From CBDDHT01 sp965228615 (GTDB taxonomy: Bacteria; Pseudomonadota; Alphaproteobacteria; Rhizobiales; Methyloligellaceae): a DNA stretch of 64,000 bases. The translations under genes were made by a program, and so were the position numbers. Below are positions 53,668-62,763 of the stretch, in pieces. The stretch's first letter is position 1. Each line of letters begins with the position of its first letter. A model generated the notes under the pieces. The model saw nothing but the letters and a program-made list of their open reading frames with translations. It was not told the DNA's origin and ran no database searches. The stretch spans positions 496,001 through 560,000 of the forward strand of contig CBDDHT010000003.1 of NCBI GenBank assembly GCA_965228615.1, read 5' to 3'.

Positions 53668-54639
53668 ATGCGTAAATCCCTAGCCGCTGCTGGCGGCGTA
53701 CTTGCCCTATCGCTGACGGCCATTGCGCCAACAACTCCAGCCTATGCGGCTGACATCGCCTGTGATACCGCAAAACTCATCGTGCCCTGGAAGGCCGGCG
53801 GCGGCACCCATGTGATCTTTTCGATCTTCGAGAAAACCATTCAGAATCTCGATGTGAAGCCGAAGATCAAGGTTGTCACAATTCCGGGCCAAGGTGGAAA
53901 CAAGGGCGCCAAGGAAGCGCAAAAAGCAAAAGCCGACGGCTGCACGCTTTTCGCCATTCATCAGAGCGCCATCACCAGCTATCTGAATGGCCGCGTCAAG
54001 TTCAGCTTTGAAGCCTTCGATACAGTGGCGCTTCTGACATCGACGCCCGACATTGTCGGCGCTGCGGGAAATGCACCGTGGAACACGCTTGGCGACCTCA
54101 AAAAAGCCGCCATGGCCGCGCCCGGCACGCTTCTGACCGGTGCCACCTTCGGCTCGACCAGCCAGTTCATGTGGTTGCTCATGGAAGAGATGACCGGCAT
54201 GAAGTTCAAATATGTGCCGTTCGACGGGACCCGCCAGCGCATGACGGCACTGCTCTCCAATGCCATTCAACTCGGTACTCTGAACGTTGCATCGGGACGC
54301 AAATATCTCGAGTCCGGCGAGCTTAAGGCCTATGGCATCGCGGCGGAGAAACGCTCCAAACATCTCCCGAATCTGCCGACCCTCAAAGAGCAAGGTGTGG
54401 ATCTGATCTATGCGCTGAAGCGTGGAATCGTCGCGCCCAAAGGAACGCCGAAGGCTGTCATCGATCATTGGGCGGAAATTTTCAAGAAAGCCGCTGCGGA
54501 TCCTGAACTACGCAAGCAGATGGACGCCAAGGGCACCGATGTAGAATGGGTTGGCCCGGCCGACTATCGCAAGTGGGCTGAGACAACATTCGAGGATCAC
54601 AAGAAAGTCGCGATCAAGATCGGCATGTTCAAGCAGTAG
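53668..54639 (+). CDS. TTT-family periplasmic substrate-binding protein (TctC-like), system 2
   Basis: 323 residues with a signal peptide (LAAAGGVLALSLTAIAPTTPAYA, cleavage near 28). The mature part shows the family features LIVPWKAGGGTHVIFSIF and VTIPGQGGNKGAKEAQ. Compared with system 1 it is clearly a separate paralogue. It heads a tctC-B-A operon and GGAGG precedes the start. A hairpin after its stop (54671-54698) may keep its transcript level above that of the membrane genes. Confidence 0.9.
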   Translation: MRKSLAAAGGVLALSLTAIAPTTPAYAADIACDTAKLIVPWKAGGGTHVIFSIFEKTIQNLDVKPKIKVVTIPGQGGNKGAKEAQKAKADGCTLFAIHQSAITSYLNGRVKFSFEAFDTVALLTSTPDIVGAAGNAPWNTLGDLKKAAMAAPGTLLTGATFGSTSQFMWLLMEEMTGMKFKYVPFDGTRQRMTALLSNAIQLGTLNVASGRKYLESGELKAYGIAAEKRSKHLPNLPTLKEQGVDLIYALKRGIVAPKGTPKAVIDHWAEIFKKAAADPELRKQMDAKGTDVEWVGPADYRKWAETTFEDHKKVAIKIGMFKQ

Positions 54640-54670
54640 TCGCGCGTTGCTCTAGACTATGACTTGAGGC

Positions 54671-54698
54671 GGGACGGTGCGATCTGATCGCCCGTCCC
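54671..54698 (+). terminator. attenuating hairpin between tctC and tctB, system 2
   Basis: GGGACGG (54671-54677) pairs with CCGTCCC (54692-54698), and GCGATC (54679-54684) pairs with GATCGC (54686-54691), with a single bulged T at 54678. No T-run follows. Its place after a binding-protein gene suits 3'-end protection or partial termination. Confidence 0.55.
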
Positions 54699-54757
54699 GT
54701 CAACTATCGGCGCCACATTTGGTGCTACGTCACTCTTGGCGCGAACGGGGGGGAACC

Positions 54758-55276
54758 ATGCAGCGCGTTACCAGCGACGTCGTCATCGCCATTGGACTGC
54801 TTGTCTTCTGCGGCGTGTTCTTCTGGGCAAGTTTCGATATTCGCGAGCCCGACTACGGCACGCTGGCGCCCTCGACCTGGCCGCGAGCCATCCTCGGAAT
54901 TCTCTCGTTTCTTTCTCTCATCTATCTCGTGCAATCGCTGCGCAAGGCACCGGATGTCGACGCCACTGCCACAGCGGCCGACCAGGCGGAGGCTCCCCGG
55001 TCCGGCAGTTTCATCGGTTGGCTCGCGCACTGGCGCAATGTCATTGCCTGCTTTGTTCTGTTCTTCGCCTATCTGGCCACCTTGCCCATCCTCGGCATGT
55101 TGATTGGCGGCATTCTTTTCGTCTTCCTCTTATTGACGGTTCTCGGCGGCTGGTCGCTCAAGAACCTTGCGCTGCATGCGGTTATCGCCTGCGCTGCAAT
55201 CGGAGCAATGTGGAGCCTCTTCACATTCGGCCTCGGCGTGCTTCTACCCCAAGGCATCATCTTCAACCCATTCTGA
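54758..55276 (+). CDS. TTT-family small membrane subunit (TctB-like), system 2
   Basis: 172 residues from ATG 54758 with a G-rich site (GGGGGGGAA) upstream; the longer frame to 54677 runs into the hairpin and is rejected. Transmembrane segments are visible at about 6-24 (VVIAIGLLVFCGVFFWASF), 50-68 and two pairs after 90. The stop is 10 bases before the tctA start. Confidence 0.87.
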   Translation: MQRVTSDVVIAIGLLVFCGVFFWASFDIREPDYGTLAPSTWPRAILGILSFLSLIYLVQSLRKAPDVDATATAADQAEAPRSGSFIGWLAHWRNVIACFVLFFAYLATLPILGMLIGGILFVFLLLTVLGGWSLKNLALHAVIACAAIGAMWSLFTFGLGVLLPQGIIFNPF

Positions 55277-55286
55277 GGCCGGTCCC

Positions 55287-56930
55287 GTGATATTCGAAAA
55301 CGTCATTGCGGCATTCGGCGAAATCGCCACCGCCAAAACGCTTCTTTTGATGCTGATTGGCGTTGCCGGCGGACTGGTCGCGGGTGCCATCCCCGGCTTC
55401 ACCATTGCCATGGCCGTGGTGCTGACCCTGCCTTTCACATTCGGCATGCCGGCCTCGCAGGGACTGGCGACCATGGTCAGCGTCCTGGTCGGCGGCCTTT
55501 CGGGCGGCCTCATGGCCGGCATTCTGACCGGAATTCCAGGCACGCCATCATCGGTTGCAACGACATTCGACGGCTTTCCCATGGCGCGAAAGGGGAAACC
55601 CGCACTGGCTCTTGGACTTGGGGTTTGGTCGTCCTTTTTCGGCGGCATCATCAGCGCCATCCTGCTGGTGACATTCGCCCCGCAACTCGCCCGGATCGGG
55701 CTTGAGTTCAATCCCTGGGATTACTTCATGCTGGTGATGTTCGCCTTGACCATCACAGCAAGCCTTGCCGGCGAGAACATGATCAAGGGCCTTATCGCCG
55801 GGGCCCTTGGCTTGCTTATAAGGACTGTGGGCGAAGACGAAGCCATCGGCATGGCGCGGTTCAATTTCGGGACCGACTCGTTGCTGCAGGGCTTCGACTT
55901 CATCGCCGTTCTAATCGGACTCTTCGCCTTCAGTCAGCTCTTAAGCGATGTGCGCGATCCGGCCACCGCCCGAAAATCCCTCATGGAGCGGGGCACGATA
56001 CAAGCGCGGATCGAGCACATCCAAGCCATCAAGGAAATCGCCAGGCACTGGACGGTTGTCATCCGCTCGGCATTCATCGGCACTTTCACCGGGATCCTTC
56101 CGGGCGCCGGCGGATCGATCGCCAATATTCTTGCCTACGACCAGGCGAAGAAAGCCTCCAAGACCCCCGAAAAGTTCGGCAAGGGTACGCCTGAAGGCAT
56201 CATTGCACCGGAGAGTTCGAACAATGCCGTCGAAGGCGGCGCTTTGATCACCATGATGGCGCTCGGTATTCCGGGCGATGTGACAACGGCGGTCATGCTC
56301 GGCGCGCTCCTCATTCACGATGTCGTTCCGAGCCCCTCTTTCATCAGCGAGGAACCTGTCCTCGCCTATTCGATCTTCATCGCCTTTTTCCTAGCAACCT
56401 TCATGATGGTGTTCCTGCAGTCATTCATGCTGCGCGTCTTCGTGCTCGTGACACGGGTCCGCATGTATATGATCGCCGGTGTAATCCTCGGGTTCTGCGG
56501 CATTGGCGTCTTTGCCATCAACAACGTCACATTCGATGTCTGGACCTTGTTCTGGTTCGGCATCCTCGGTTTCCTGATGCGCCAGTTCGGTTTCCCGCTC
56601 GCACCGATGATCCTAGGTGTCGTTCTCGGCAATATCGCGGAGCTGAACCTCTCCCGGGCCATGGCGATCACAACCGACCTCAGCCCGTTCGTCACTCGCC
56701 CGTGGTCTCTCTTCTTCCTGATCCTGGCCGTCTTTTCCGCATTCTTCCCGATGTATCAGAAGGAGCGTGGCCAGAAGACATGGACCTTGTTCTATCCCGC
56801 ATTGTTGTCAATGGCGCTGTCTCTACCTGTCTTCATGATGGGCGGTCTCGTGCGTCCGGTTCTTGCAGCGGGCCTCGTCGCGTTTGGCCTGTATCTTCTC
56901 TACAGGGCCAAACAGGCCCTTGCGAACTAA
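55287..56930 (+). CDS. TTT-family large membrane subunit (TctA), system 2
   Basis: 547 residues from a GTG at 55287, with GAGG 9 bases upstream; frames that start inside tctB are rejected. The TctA signatures are AGAIPGFTIAMAVVLTLPF near the N-terminus and GILPGAGGSIANILAYDQAK with ESSNNAVEGG in the middle. About 12 helices. It carries about 40 more residues at its C-terminus than system 1, adding hydrophobic segments (LLSMALSLPVFMMGGLV). Confidence 0.92.
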   Translation: MIFENVIAAFGEIATAKTLLLMLIGVAGGLVAGAIPGFTIAMAVVLTLPFTFGMPASQGLATMVSVLVGGLSGGLMAGILTGIPGTPSSVATTFDGFPMARKGKPALALGLGVWSSFFGGIISAILLVTFAPQLARIGLEFNPWDYFMLVMFALTITASLAGENMIKGLIAGALGLLIRTVGEDEAIGMARFNFGTDSLLQGFDFIAVLIGLFAFSQLLSDVRDPATARKSLMERGTIQARIEHIQAIKEIARHWTVVIRSAFIGTFTGILPGAGGSIANILAYDQAKKASKTPEKFGKGTPEGIIAPESSNNAVEGGALITMMALGIPGDVTTAVMLGALLIHDVVPSPSFISEEPVLAYSIFIAFFLATFMMVFLQSFMLRVFVLVTRVRMYMIAGVILGFCGIGVFAINNVTFDVWTLFWFGILGFLMRQFGFPLAPMILGVVLGNIAELNLSRAMAITTDLSPFVTRPWSLFFLILAVFSAFFPMYQKERGQKTWTLFYPALLSMALSLPVFMMGGLVRPVLAAGLVAFGLYLLYRAKQALAN

Positions 56931-57053
56931 AGCACGTCGCGCCTGCTTGGATACACTTGTCGACCCTTAAGCCATTGTTTTCGAATATGTTTTATCCAAA
57001 AATTGGCAGTCCGTTTTGAGAAACACGCTGTTAGGGAGATATTTCGCCCAGCT

Positions 57054-59252
57054 CTAAATATATGCGACCTCCGCGTCGCTATCGTATTCGATATCGTCTG
57101 CGGCAAAATCCGATGTGATTTCGTCCAGAACACTCCGCGCCGGCAGATCGCATTCGTCGAGATCGAAATAGCAGATCCAGCCCTGGTCGGCAGCCGCTTC
57201 GATGTGGAAGGCGCTTTCATGGCGCTCGATCATCGATTTGGCGACACCAAACGCCAATTCGGCACCACGAGCCATCGAGTCGATCTCTTCGGATGTCTTC
57301 TCGTTTCCGGATATCAGCAGTTGAAGTTCGTCGGGGGCATTGTTGTCTTCGACGACCAAGGCAACGCGAACCTTCCCACCGTCGCGTGACAGGCGTAGAA
57401 CGATTTCTGCATTCGGCGCTGAGGATCTGACCGCACTCGACAAGAGGCGCGATACAACGCGCTGCATCCGATCTTCGTCGACTTCGACTTTGGCATCCCC
57501 GACGGTCTGCTCGAGCCGAAGGTTGACTTCCGACGCGTCTTCCAAAGACATCACATGCTCGATGGCATGTTCGACCAGATCGACAATTTGAACTTGCGTC
57601 TTATTCAATGCCAGCCGGCCCGACCGAATGGCATCCATCTCAAGAATGTCTGCAATCAGAGATCGTGTCGTATCGGCATCGCGGTAGGCAACTTGCAGCA
57701 GCGGTCCCGTCATCTCTGGGCTTGGTTGATGGCCCTCCATTCCCGCCAGTCGTAGGGCCTCGACAAGTGCTTCGAGAGGGCCATGGATTTCATCGCTGAT
57801 GAACGACAGAACATCATCCGAGGAGCGGTCTGGAATTGCAGAGTCTTCGACTTCCTCATGGGTCGCAACCCAACTACCGTCAACGAGCGGCACCCGTGCG
57901 ATCCTAATCGTTCGACCGTCGCGAAGCGTTTGATAACATGCCCCCTCATGTTCCCGATTGCCGCCCCAATTGAGACGTTCTTCGAAATAGGCATTCGGGC
58001 TCTCGCCAGCGAAAGCCCCTGCTTCCACACGCGCATGCAAGATTTGTTCGAGCGGGATCCCTGGTTGTACCTGATCGCGCGACAACCCATACATGCTTGC
58101 ATAACGTTCGTTGCAGACCACAACGCGCTGATCCTTGTCGAAGACGCAAAGTCCCTGAGCCATGTTCTCCAGCGCCGTGGCAAAATGCGCATTCTCGAGC
58201 TGCAAACGCTGCTCCAACTGCTGGTGAGTTTCGTACCGGTTTGCGAGGTCTGCGTGCGACTCGATCATTGCCTGAAGGCGGTCAAGTACAGCATTGAACG
58301 CTGCAACCAAATCGTTGAATTCAGCGGATCCTTTGGCAGAGATCCGCTGACGAATATCTTCTGCTGCTCCAAATTTCTTGAGTTCGCCAGCGAAACGCCT
58401 GATAGGATTGGTTGTGAAATAGGCTGTTGCGACGGTCCCACCCGTCAAAGCCAGGATCGCGAGTATGATCGCAACAGTGATAGCCGTTTTTAGACTGTTC
58501 ATAACCGCAAATGCGACATGGGATCGTTCGGCGACCGTCACCTGAATTCCCGAGAAACCTGGAACGGATGCGTGAGACTGGATCCAACCTTCACGCTCGG
58601 CTGTACCGGCACGAAACGCTTTGGCAAAAACAGGATCCGACGTGAAAACATCGCTCTGCAGTGTCGACACATGTGCCGCCTTCGCACCGACAGATAGCCC
58701 GAAGACATCGGCCATCATACTCTTGGGGAACGATACGACGATGGCGCCTTCTGGTTTGCCGTGATAGTCGACCGGAACGGCAAATACGGCACCTTCCGAA
58801 CCGAACTGCAGATATTCCTTTGCGCTTTCGATCACGCGCGGCAACCAGGTTGCATTGCTTTGATCTGGAGCACTCCAATTCGAGGCAATGACACGGCCCT
58901 TATAGTCCGTAAAGGCAATCCGCCCTCCCGGTCCGAGGCCGGCCACCTGCATCTGATTGAAAAACAAAGGCAGGTAGGCTTGGCGCGCTTCGACGTCCAC
59001 CAGCCCATTGATGATCAGTTCGTTCGACGCAATGCTTCGAACCGACCGGAGAATTGCTGTCAGACTCGCACGGACGGCCTGTGCGCCGAATCGTGCGTCC
59101 TCCATCAGGTTCGTATGCGTCTGACGGGTAATCGTAGTCTCGACGATGCGGCTCGTTGCCATACCGATGGCGAGCATCACAAGAATTGTGAGTGGCAATA
59201 CGCGCACGATGGCGCGAGAAAGAAGGCCGGATGGCAACAGGCGATCGATCAT
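57054..59252 (-). CDS. membrane sensor with degenerate histidine-kinase core
   Basis: 732 residues: a transmembrane segment (about 18-36), a periplasmic sensor domain (about 40-250), a second transmembrane segment (about 252-280), HAMP (about 282-335), coiled coil, a PAS domain (about 355-465, MAQGLCVFDKDQRVV) and a HisKA-like helix. In the H-box the expected SHExxxPL reads SDEIHGPL: Asp487 replaces the phospho-acceptor, and a His sits three residues later. N-box (RLLSSAV) and G-box (EDNNAPDEL) residues are also eroded. It looks like a pseudokinase. Its start overlaps the stop of the upstream binding-protein gene by 4 bases. Confidence 0.75.
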   Translation of the reverse strand: MIDRLLPSGLLSRAIVRVLPLTILVMLAIGMATSRIVETTITRQTHTNLMEDARFGAQAVRASLTAILRSVRSIASNELIINGLVDVEARQAYLPLFFNQMQVAGLGPGGRIAFTDYKGRVIASNWSAPDQSNATWLPRVIESAKEYLQFGSEGAVFAVPVDYHGKPEGAIVVSFPKSMMADVFGLSVGAKAAHVSTLQSDVFTSDPVFAKAFRAGTAEREGWIQSHASVPGFSGIQVTVAERSHVAFAVMNSLKTAITVAIILAILALTGGTVATAYFTTNPIRRFAGELKKFGAAEDIRQRISAKGSAEFNDLVAAFNAVLDRLQAMIESHADLANRYETHQQLEQRLQLENAHFATALENMAQGLCVFDKDQRVVVCNERYASMYGLSRDQVQPGIPLEQILHARVEAGAFAGESPNAYFEERLNWGGNREHEGACYQTLRDGRTIRIARVPLVDGSWVATHEEVEDSAIPDRSSDDVLSFISDEIHGPLEALVEALRLAGMEGHQPSPEMTGPLLQVAYRDADTTRSLIADILEMDAIRSGRLALNKTQVQIVDLVEHAIEHVMSLEDASEVNLRLEQTVGDAKVEVDEDRMQRVVSRLLSSAVRSSAPNAEIVLRLSRDGGKVRVALVVEDNNAPDELQLLISGNEKTSEEIDSMARGAELAFGVAKSMIERHESAFHIEAAADQGWICYFDLDECDLPARSVLDEITSDFAADDIEYDSDAEVAYI

Positions 59253-60544
59253 TGGGATGCCAAATTGTCTTCCGGCACGATAATGCCTGGTGCCGCATAA
59301 CGGCTGAGATGGTAATCCGCCGCGTCCAGTGCATCGTGCCGGGTGGCCGTAAAGGGTGGGCTATAGGTTCGCACGAGACCATCGTGGCGCTTTACGCGCT
59401 CTAACGCGCTTCGCACCTTTCTTCGGTCGATCGAGCCCGCCAACTCAATGGCGCGACGTAGAATATGGATCAGATCGTATGCATGCGCCGTTCCGACTGG
59501 AGAGGTGATCTTACCGACAGAACCGCAGATATTGAACGCAGCGCAGTAACTGTCGATCAGCCTCTGGTTCTTGGCAGGCGCGGTTGGTGCGAAGAACGAA
59601 TAGGTCTGAAGAAAAGTAAGATCGACAGCCTCGAAAGCGTCAGGATCGCTGTAGTAAATATCCGCTCCGGTCAGACCCCAGTGGGAGATGATCGGCACCC
59701 TTTTTGCTGCAGGCAGCGCCGCCATGGCTTGGATGATCGTCAAGCCTTCGCAGGCATTGGCAACCAGCAGGATCGAGTCGGCACCGGCTTCGAGCAATTG
59801 ATTGAGTGCGTCGCTCATGACCTGTTGTTTCGTATTAAACCATTTGACACCCGCACTCCTCGCACCATGCAACGGCAAGGCGCGCGAGATGGCTCGGTGA
59901 TTGGAACGTCCCCATCCTGTTCGCCAAAGCATGAGACCTGGGTTTCGCAAGCCCCGGCTGACCATCTTCTGCACGAGAAAGTTGCCAACCAACTCGTCGC
60001 GGGCAGAAATTCTGAAGACATAGTTCGGCTCATAGCCATTTTCGACAATCGGTGTTCCTGCAGCCCAAGGCCCAAGATATACGATGCCATGTCGATGAAT
60101 TGTCTCGAGTTGCGCCAGAGCGACCGGCGTATGCAGGCCACCGACCACGGCGACCAGGTCGCGGACCTTGGCAAAATCGTCCATATTGTCGATACCACGA
60201 GCCGGGATGCCCCGGTGGTCCTTCACAACCAGCTCCAGCGGTCGACCCAGAACGCCGCCGCTTTGGTTGATTTCTGCAATCGCGAGCCTGACTCCGCGCT
60301 CAATCGCGACACCCGCCTGCCCCAGATGACCGGTCATCGCCGCGTCCAGGCCAATGCGAATAGTGTTTTCGGAGACGGATTTGGGATCAGATCCAGGCGG
60401 AGCCATCGTGAGCCGCAAAGCGCTGCTTGTCGGCTCTACCGGCCCGGCAAATACCGATGGGACCGAGATCATGGCCATAAAACCGAGGAAGATCCCCCCG
60501 AAACGCGAAGAAACCCCGGCCAATTGCCGGCACGTTGAAATCAT
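59249..60544 (-). CDS. periplasmic binding protein, branched-chain amino acid/amide (type 1) fold
   Basis: 431 residues from ATG 60544 with GGGGGAG upstream. A signal peptide (FGGIFLGFMAMISVPSVFA) is followed by a type-1 periplasmic binding fold: IRIGLDAAMTGHLGQAG, GVRLAIAEINQSGGVLGRPLELVVKD and VVGGLHTPVALAQL are the LivJ/AmiC-like motifs. There is no ABC permease nearby. Four-base overlap with the sensor gene suggests that it presents its ligand to that sensor rather than to a transporter. Confidence 0.85.
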   Translation of the reverse strand: MISTCRQLAGVSSRFGGIFLGFMAMISVPSVFAGPVEPTSSALRLTMAPPGSDPKSVSENTIRIGLDAAMTGHLGQAGVAIERGVRLAIAEINQSGGVLGRPLELVVKDHRGIPARGIDNMDDFAKVRDLVAVVGGLHTPVALAQLETIHRHGIVYLGPWAAGTPIVENGYEPNYVFRISARDELVGNFLVQKMVSRGLRNPGLMLWRTGWGRSNHRAISRALPLHGARSAGVKWFNTKQQVMSDALNQLLEAGADSILLVANACEGLTIIQAMAALPAAKRVPIISHWGLTGADIYYSDPDAFEAVDLTFLQTYSFFAPTAPAKNQRLIDSYCAAFNICGSVGKITSPVGTAHAYDLIHILRRAIELAGSIDRRKVRSALERVKRHDGLVRTYSPPFTATRHDALDAADYHLSRYAAPGIIVPEDNLASQ

Positions 60545-61120
60545 TACACTCCCCCAGTGCAAACCCGCCAATTATGCTGGCTGAGCAATAAGCATTTCGA
60601 CTGTCCGCGCGTATCGCAGCCAGAAGATCCCCTAAGAATTGATGCAGTTTATCAGAGCAGTAATAACGTTCGGTTAGCGGAACTCGTATGCTTAACATCT
60701 TATACCAGCGGCGGTTACTATTGCCCCTTGTCACCGGGTGCATTTGTTCTCAGGTTAGGCGCGTTCTGCGCCGCAGTGCCAAGTACTGCAAGCAGGACGC
60801 GACGACGCCTGGGAGCAAATGCACCCGGCCTGCGGTGGCCTGAAACCGGCCATCGGGTGCGTTCCGGTGCTTGAACGATGCGCCGGCATCGTCCTGCGCA
60901 CCGCGCCTGCCCGAGTGACCGGTTTGAGGCCATGACAAGGGTCAATAGTGACCGCCGCTGGTATTACCAAGGCGCAGTATTTCCTGGGTCGGACGGGACG
61001 ACTGCAATGCTGCGACGCGTCAACACAGTCGGCATCGTTCGACTTGTCCGTTGCGATTTGTTGCGCGCACAATGCTGCAATCGGCCGTTTGCAGATGCAC
61101 GCGAAGCTGAAGGAGTGAAA
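60545..61120. other. intergenic region holding a three-way-junction element
   Basis: The 576 bases between the binding-protein gene and the DUF3365 gene have no supportable coding region. Their centre (60701-60966) is the folded element listed separately. The flanks 60545-60700 and 60967-61120 should contain the two divergent promoters. Confidence 0.6.
60701..60966. repeat. three-way-junction palindromic element (about 266 bp)
   Basis: The outer stem is 60701-60735 with 60932-60966, about 35 bases with a few mismatches (core CCAGCGGCGGTTACTATTG). Inside it are two further hairpins. Hairpin 1 is 60736-60826, with 11 perfect terminal pairs (GGGTGCATTTG with CAAATGCACCC). Hairpin 2 is 60837-60931, with GGCCTGAAACCGG against CCGGTTTGAGGCC and a tip ACGATGC-GCCG-GCATCGT. 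The three stems abut almost without gaps. It resembles a miniature mobile element or a structured RNA; I recognise no named family. Confidence 0.75.
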
Positions 61121-61717
61121 ATGAAACGCGGTCAAAACCACCTTCCCTATGCAACTCTCTGCCTCATTGCTTTGTCGCTCATGTTCGGCAATGCGGCTGC
61201 CGAAACCGCAGAAGGGGAACGCGCGAAACAGTCGCGGTTGCTCGTGCAAGATTTCGCGAAGACCCTCAAAGGCGCTTTGATGAAAGCGATGAAATCGGGC
61301 GGTCCCGCTGCTGCTGTCAGCGTCTGTCACGCCGCCGCGCCTGAAATCGCAGCAGCAAAGAGCGCTGCCACTGGCTGGCATGTGGCACGAACCGCTTTGA
61401 AATTACGCAATCCAACAAATGCGCCGGATGACTGGGAACGAACCACGCTTGAGGCGTTTCTTGCCAAAGCCGAACAGGGTGCAGATCTGTCGAAGCTGGA
61501 ACACTATGAAACGGTGTCCCAGGACGGCAAAAAGTTTTTTCGGTACATGAAAGCAATACCTGTCGGGAAACCCTGCCTCATCTGCCATGGACCGGCCGTT
61601 AAAGCTGAGCTGGTTCAGTCAATCCAAGAACACTATCCGGAAGACAAGGCGAGAGGCTTCAAGCTCGGCGAGCTGCGAGGGGCATTCACAATCACTCAGC
61701 CCATCGGGCGTGATTGA
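61121..61717 (+). CDS. DUF3365 (Tll0287-like) periplasmic haem protein
   Basis: 198 residues from ATG 61121, with AAGGAG upstream. A signal peptide (LCLIALSLMFGNAAA) is followed by a helical domain and one c-type haem motif CLICH near the middle of the C-terminal half (GKPCLICHG). DUF3365 proteins are haem sensors or redox proteins, alone or fused to sensor domains. Its last 22 bases overlap the 3' end of the convergent LysR gene. The nearby sensor pair (57.1-60.5 kb) is divergent from it. Confidence 0.85.
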   Translation: MKRGQNHLPYATLCLIALSLMFGNAAAETAEGERAKQSRLLVQDFAKTLKGALMKAMKSGGPAAAVSVCHAAAPEIAAAKSAATGWHVARTALKLRNPTNAPDDWERTTLEAFLAKAEQGADLSKLEHYETVSQDGKKFFRYMKAIPVGKPCLICHGPAVKAELVQSIQEHYPEDKARGFKLGELRGAFTITQPIGRD

Positions 61718-62616
61718 GCCGCATCCGCTATTGACTTCAGCCAAGCCGAAACCCGTCTTGCAGATGATGTAAGCTCCGCATCTGCAGCATGGCAGAGAAA
61801 GAAGCTGGTGGACGACCGCGATGCCATGCCGAAAGGCGCGACGAGCGAGCCGTCGGACAACCGGCCATCGATCACCGGACTGCGGCCCATTGCAAGACCA
61901 AGCCCCTGCCCCGCGGCCTCAATGACCTGTTCCTGGGCTTCCAGTCGCAAGGCTGTTGAGAGATCAGGCGTCTCGAGGCCGCGTGCATGAGCCCACTCCT
62001 CCCATTCGTTCGCATAATGGTCACTCGTGATCAGGCGGCACTCCGCAAGCGCATCGCGCGGACTCCAATCGTCCCTCCCCTCCAGCAGTGAAGGGTGACA
62101 AACCGGCATGGCCAATTCATGCATAAGAAATTCGGATTCAACTCCAGGCCATTTCCCCTGCCCGTTCCGTATCGCCAGATCGACACGCTCGCGACGCAGA
62201 TCGACGACACGCGCCGATGTCACCAGGTTGAGCGCAATATCCGGGCAGGCATCTTCAAACGCGCCGAGACGTGGGATCAACCACAGCATTGCGAGCGAAG
62301 GCGGCAAGGTCAGCGAAACCCGTCCCCCTTCCGCTATTCCCATAAGGGAACGCGTTGCTGTTGCTATCTGGTGGAGCGCAGGATCGATAGCGGTGTGATA
62401 GCGCTCACCCTCCGCCGTCAGGACGAGCCCTTCGGGGCGCCGATGGAAAAGCGATTGCTGCAAATAGTCCTCGAGCCTTCGGATTTGATGGCTGACGGCC
62501 GACTCCGTGATGCCGAGTTCAGCGGCCGCGCTTTTCAACCGACCGTTGCGTGCCACAGCATGGAAAGCACGAAGAGCCGGGAATGGCGGCACATCATATT
62601 CGGAGGCTCGGCGCAT
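61696..62616 (-). CDS. LysR-family transcriptional regulator (GcvA-like)
   Basis: 306 residues from ATG 62616; a GTG one codon earlier is possible. The N-terminal helix-turn-helix reads RLKSAAAELGITESAVSHQIRRLEDYL, followed by the two-lobed effector domain (VSLTLPPSLAMLWLIPRLGAFEDACPDI). This is the GcvA/AmpR-like branch. It is divergent from the CmcJ-like gene with 147 bases between them, which contain two matching T-N11-A palindromes. Confidence 0.88.
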   Translation of the reverse strand: MRRASEYDVPPFPALRAFHAVARNGRLKSAAAELGITESAVSHQIRRLEDYLQQSLFHRRPEGLVLTAEGERYHTAIDPALHQIATATRSLMGIAEGGRVSLTLPPSLAMLWLIPRLGAFEDACPDIALNLVTSARVVDLRRERVDLAIRNGQGKWPGVESEFLMHELAMPVCHPSLLEGRDDWSPRDALAECRLITSDHYANEWEEWAHARGLETPDLSTALRLEAQEQVIEAAGQGLGLAMGRSPVIDGRLSDGSLVAPFGMASRSSTSFFLCHAADAELTSSARRVSAWLKSIADAAQSRPMG

Positions 62617-62627
62617 CACTCTTTCTA

Positions 62628-62642
62628 TTGAATTTTATTCAA
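62628..62642. promoter_or_regulatory. LysR-type operator 1
   Basis: TTGAATTTTATTCAA has inverted 5-base arms and contains T-N11-A. It lies 12 bases upstream of the lysR start, suited to autorepression. Confidence 0.55.
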
Positions 62643-62722
62643 GTTGGCCTTTACGCTTTTCGTTTGAATGGCCTGGTTTCAGGAACAATATCAGAGTTCG
62701 GAACACAAACCCAGCCATTCTG

Positions 62723-62739
62723 CTTGAATCATTGTCAAG
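62723..62739. promoter_or_regulatory. LysR-type operator 2
   Basis: CTTGAATCATTGTCAAG has the same TTGAAT start and 15-base core spacing as operator 1 and also contains T-N11-A. It lies 25 bases upstream of the CmcJ-like start. Confidence 0.5.
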
Positions 62740-62763
62740 TAACTAACTTGAAGGAAATCCGCC

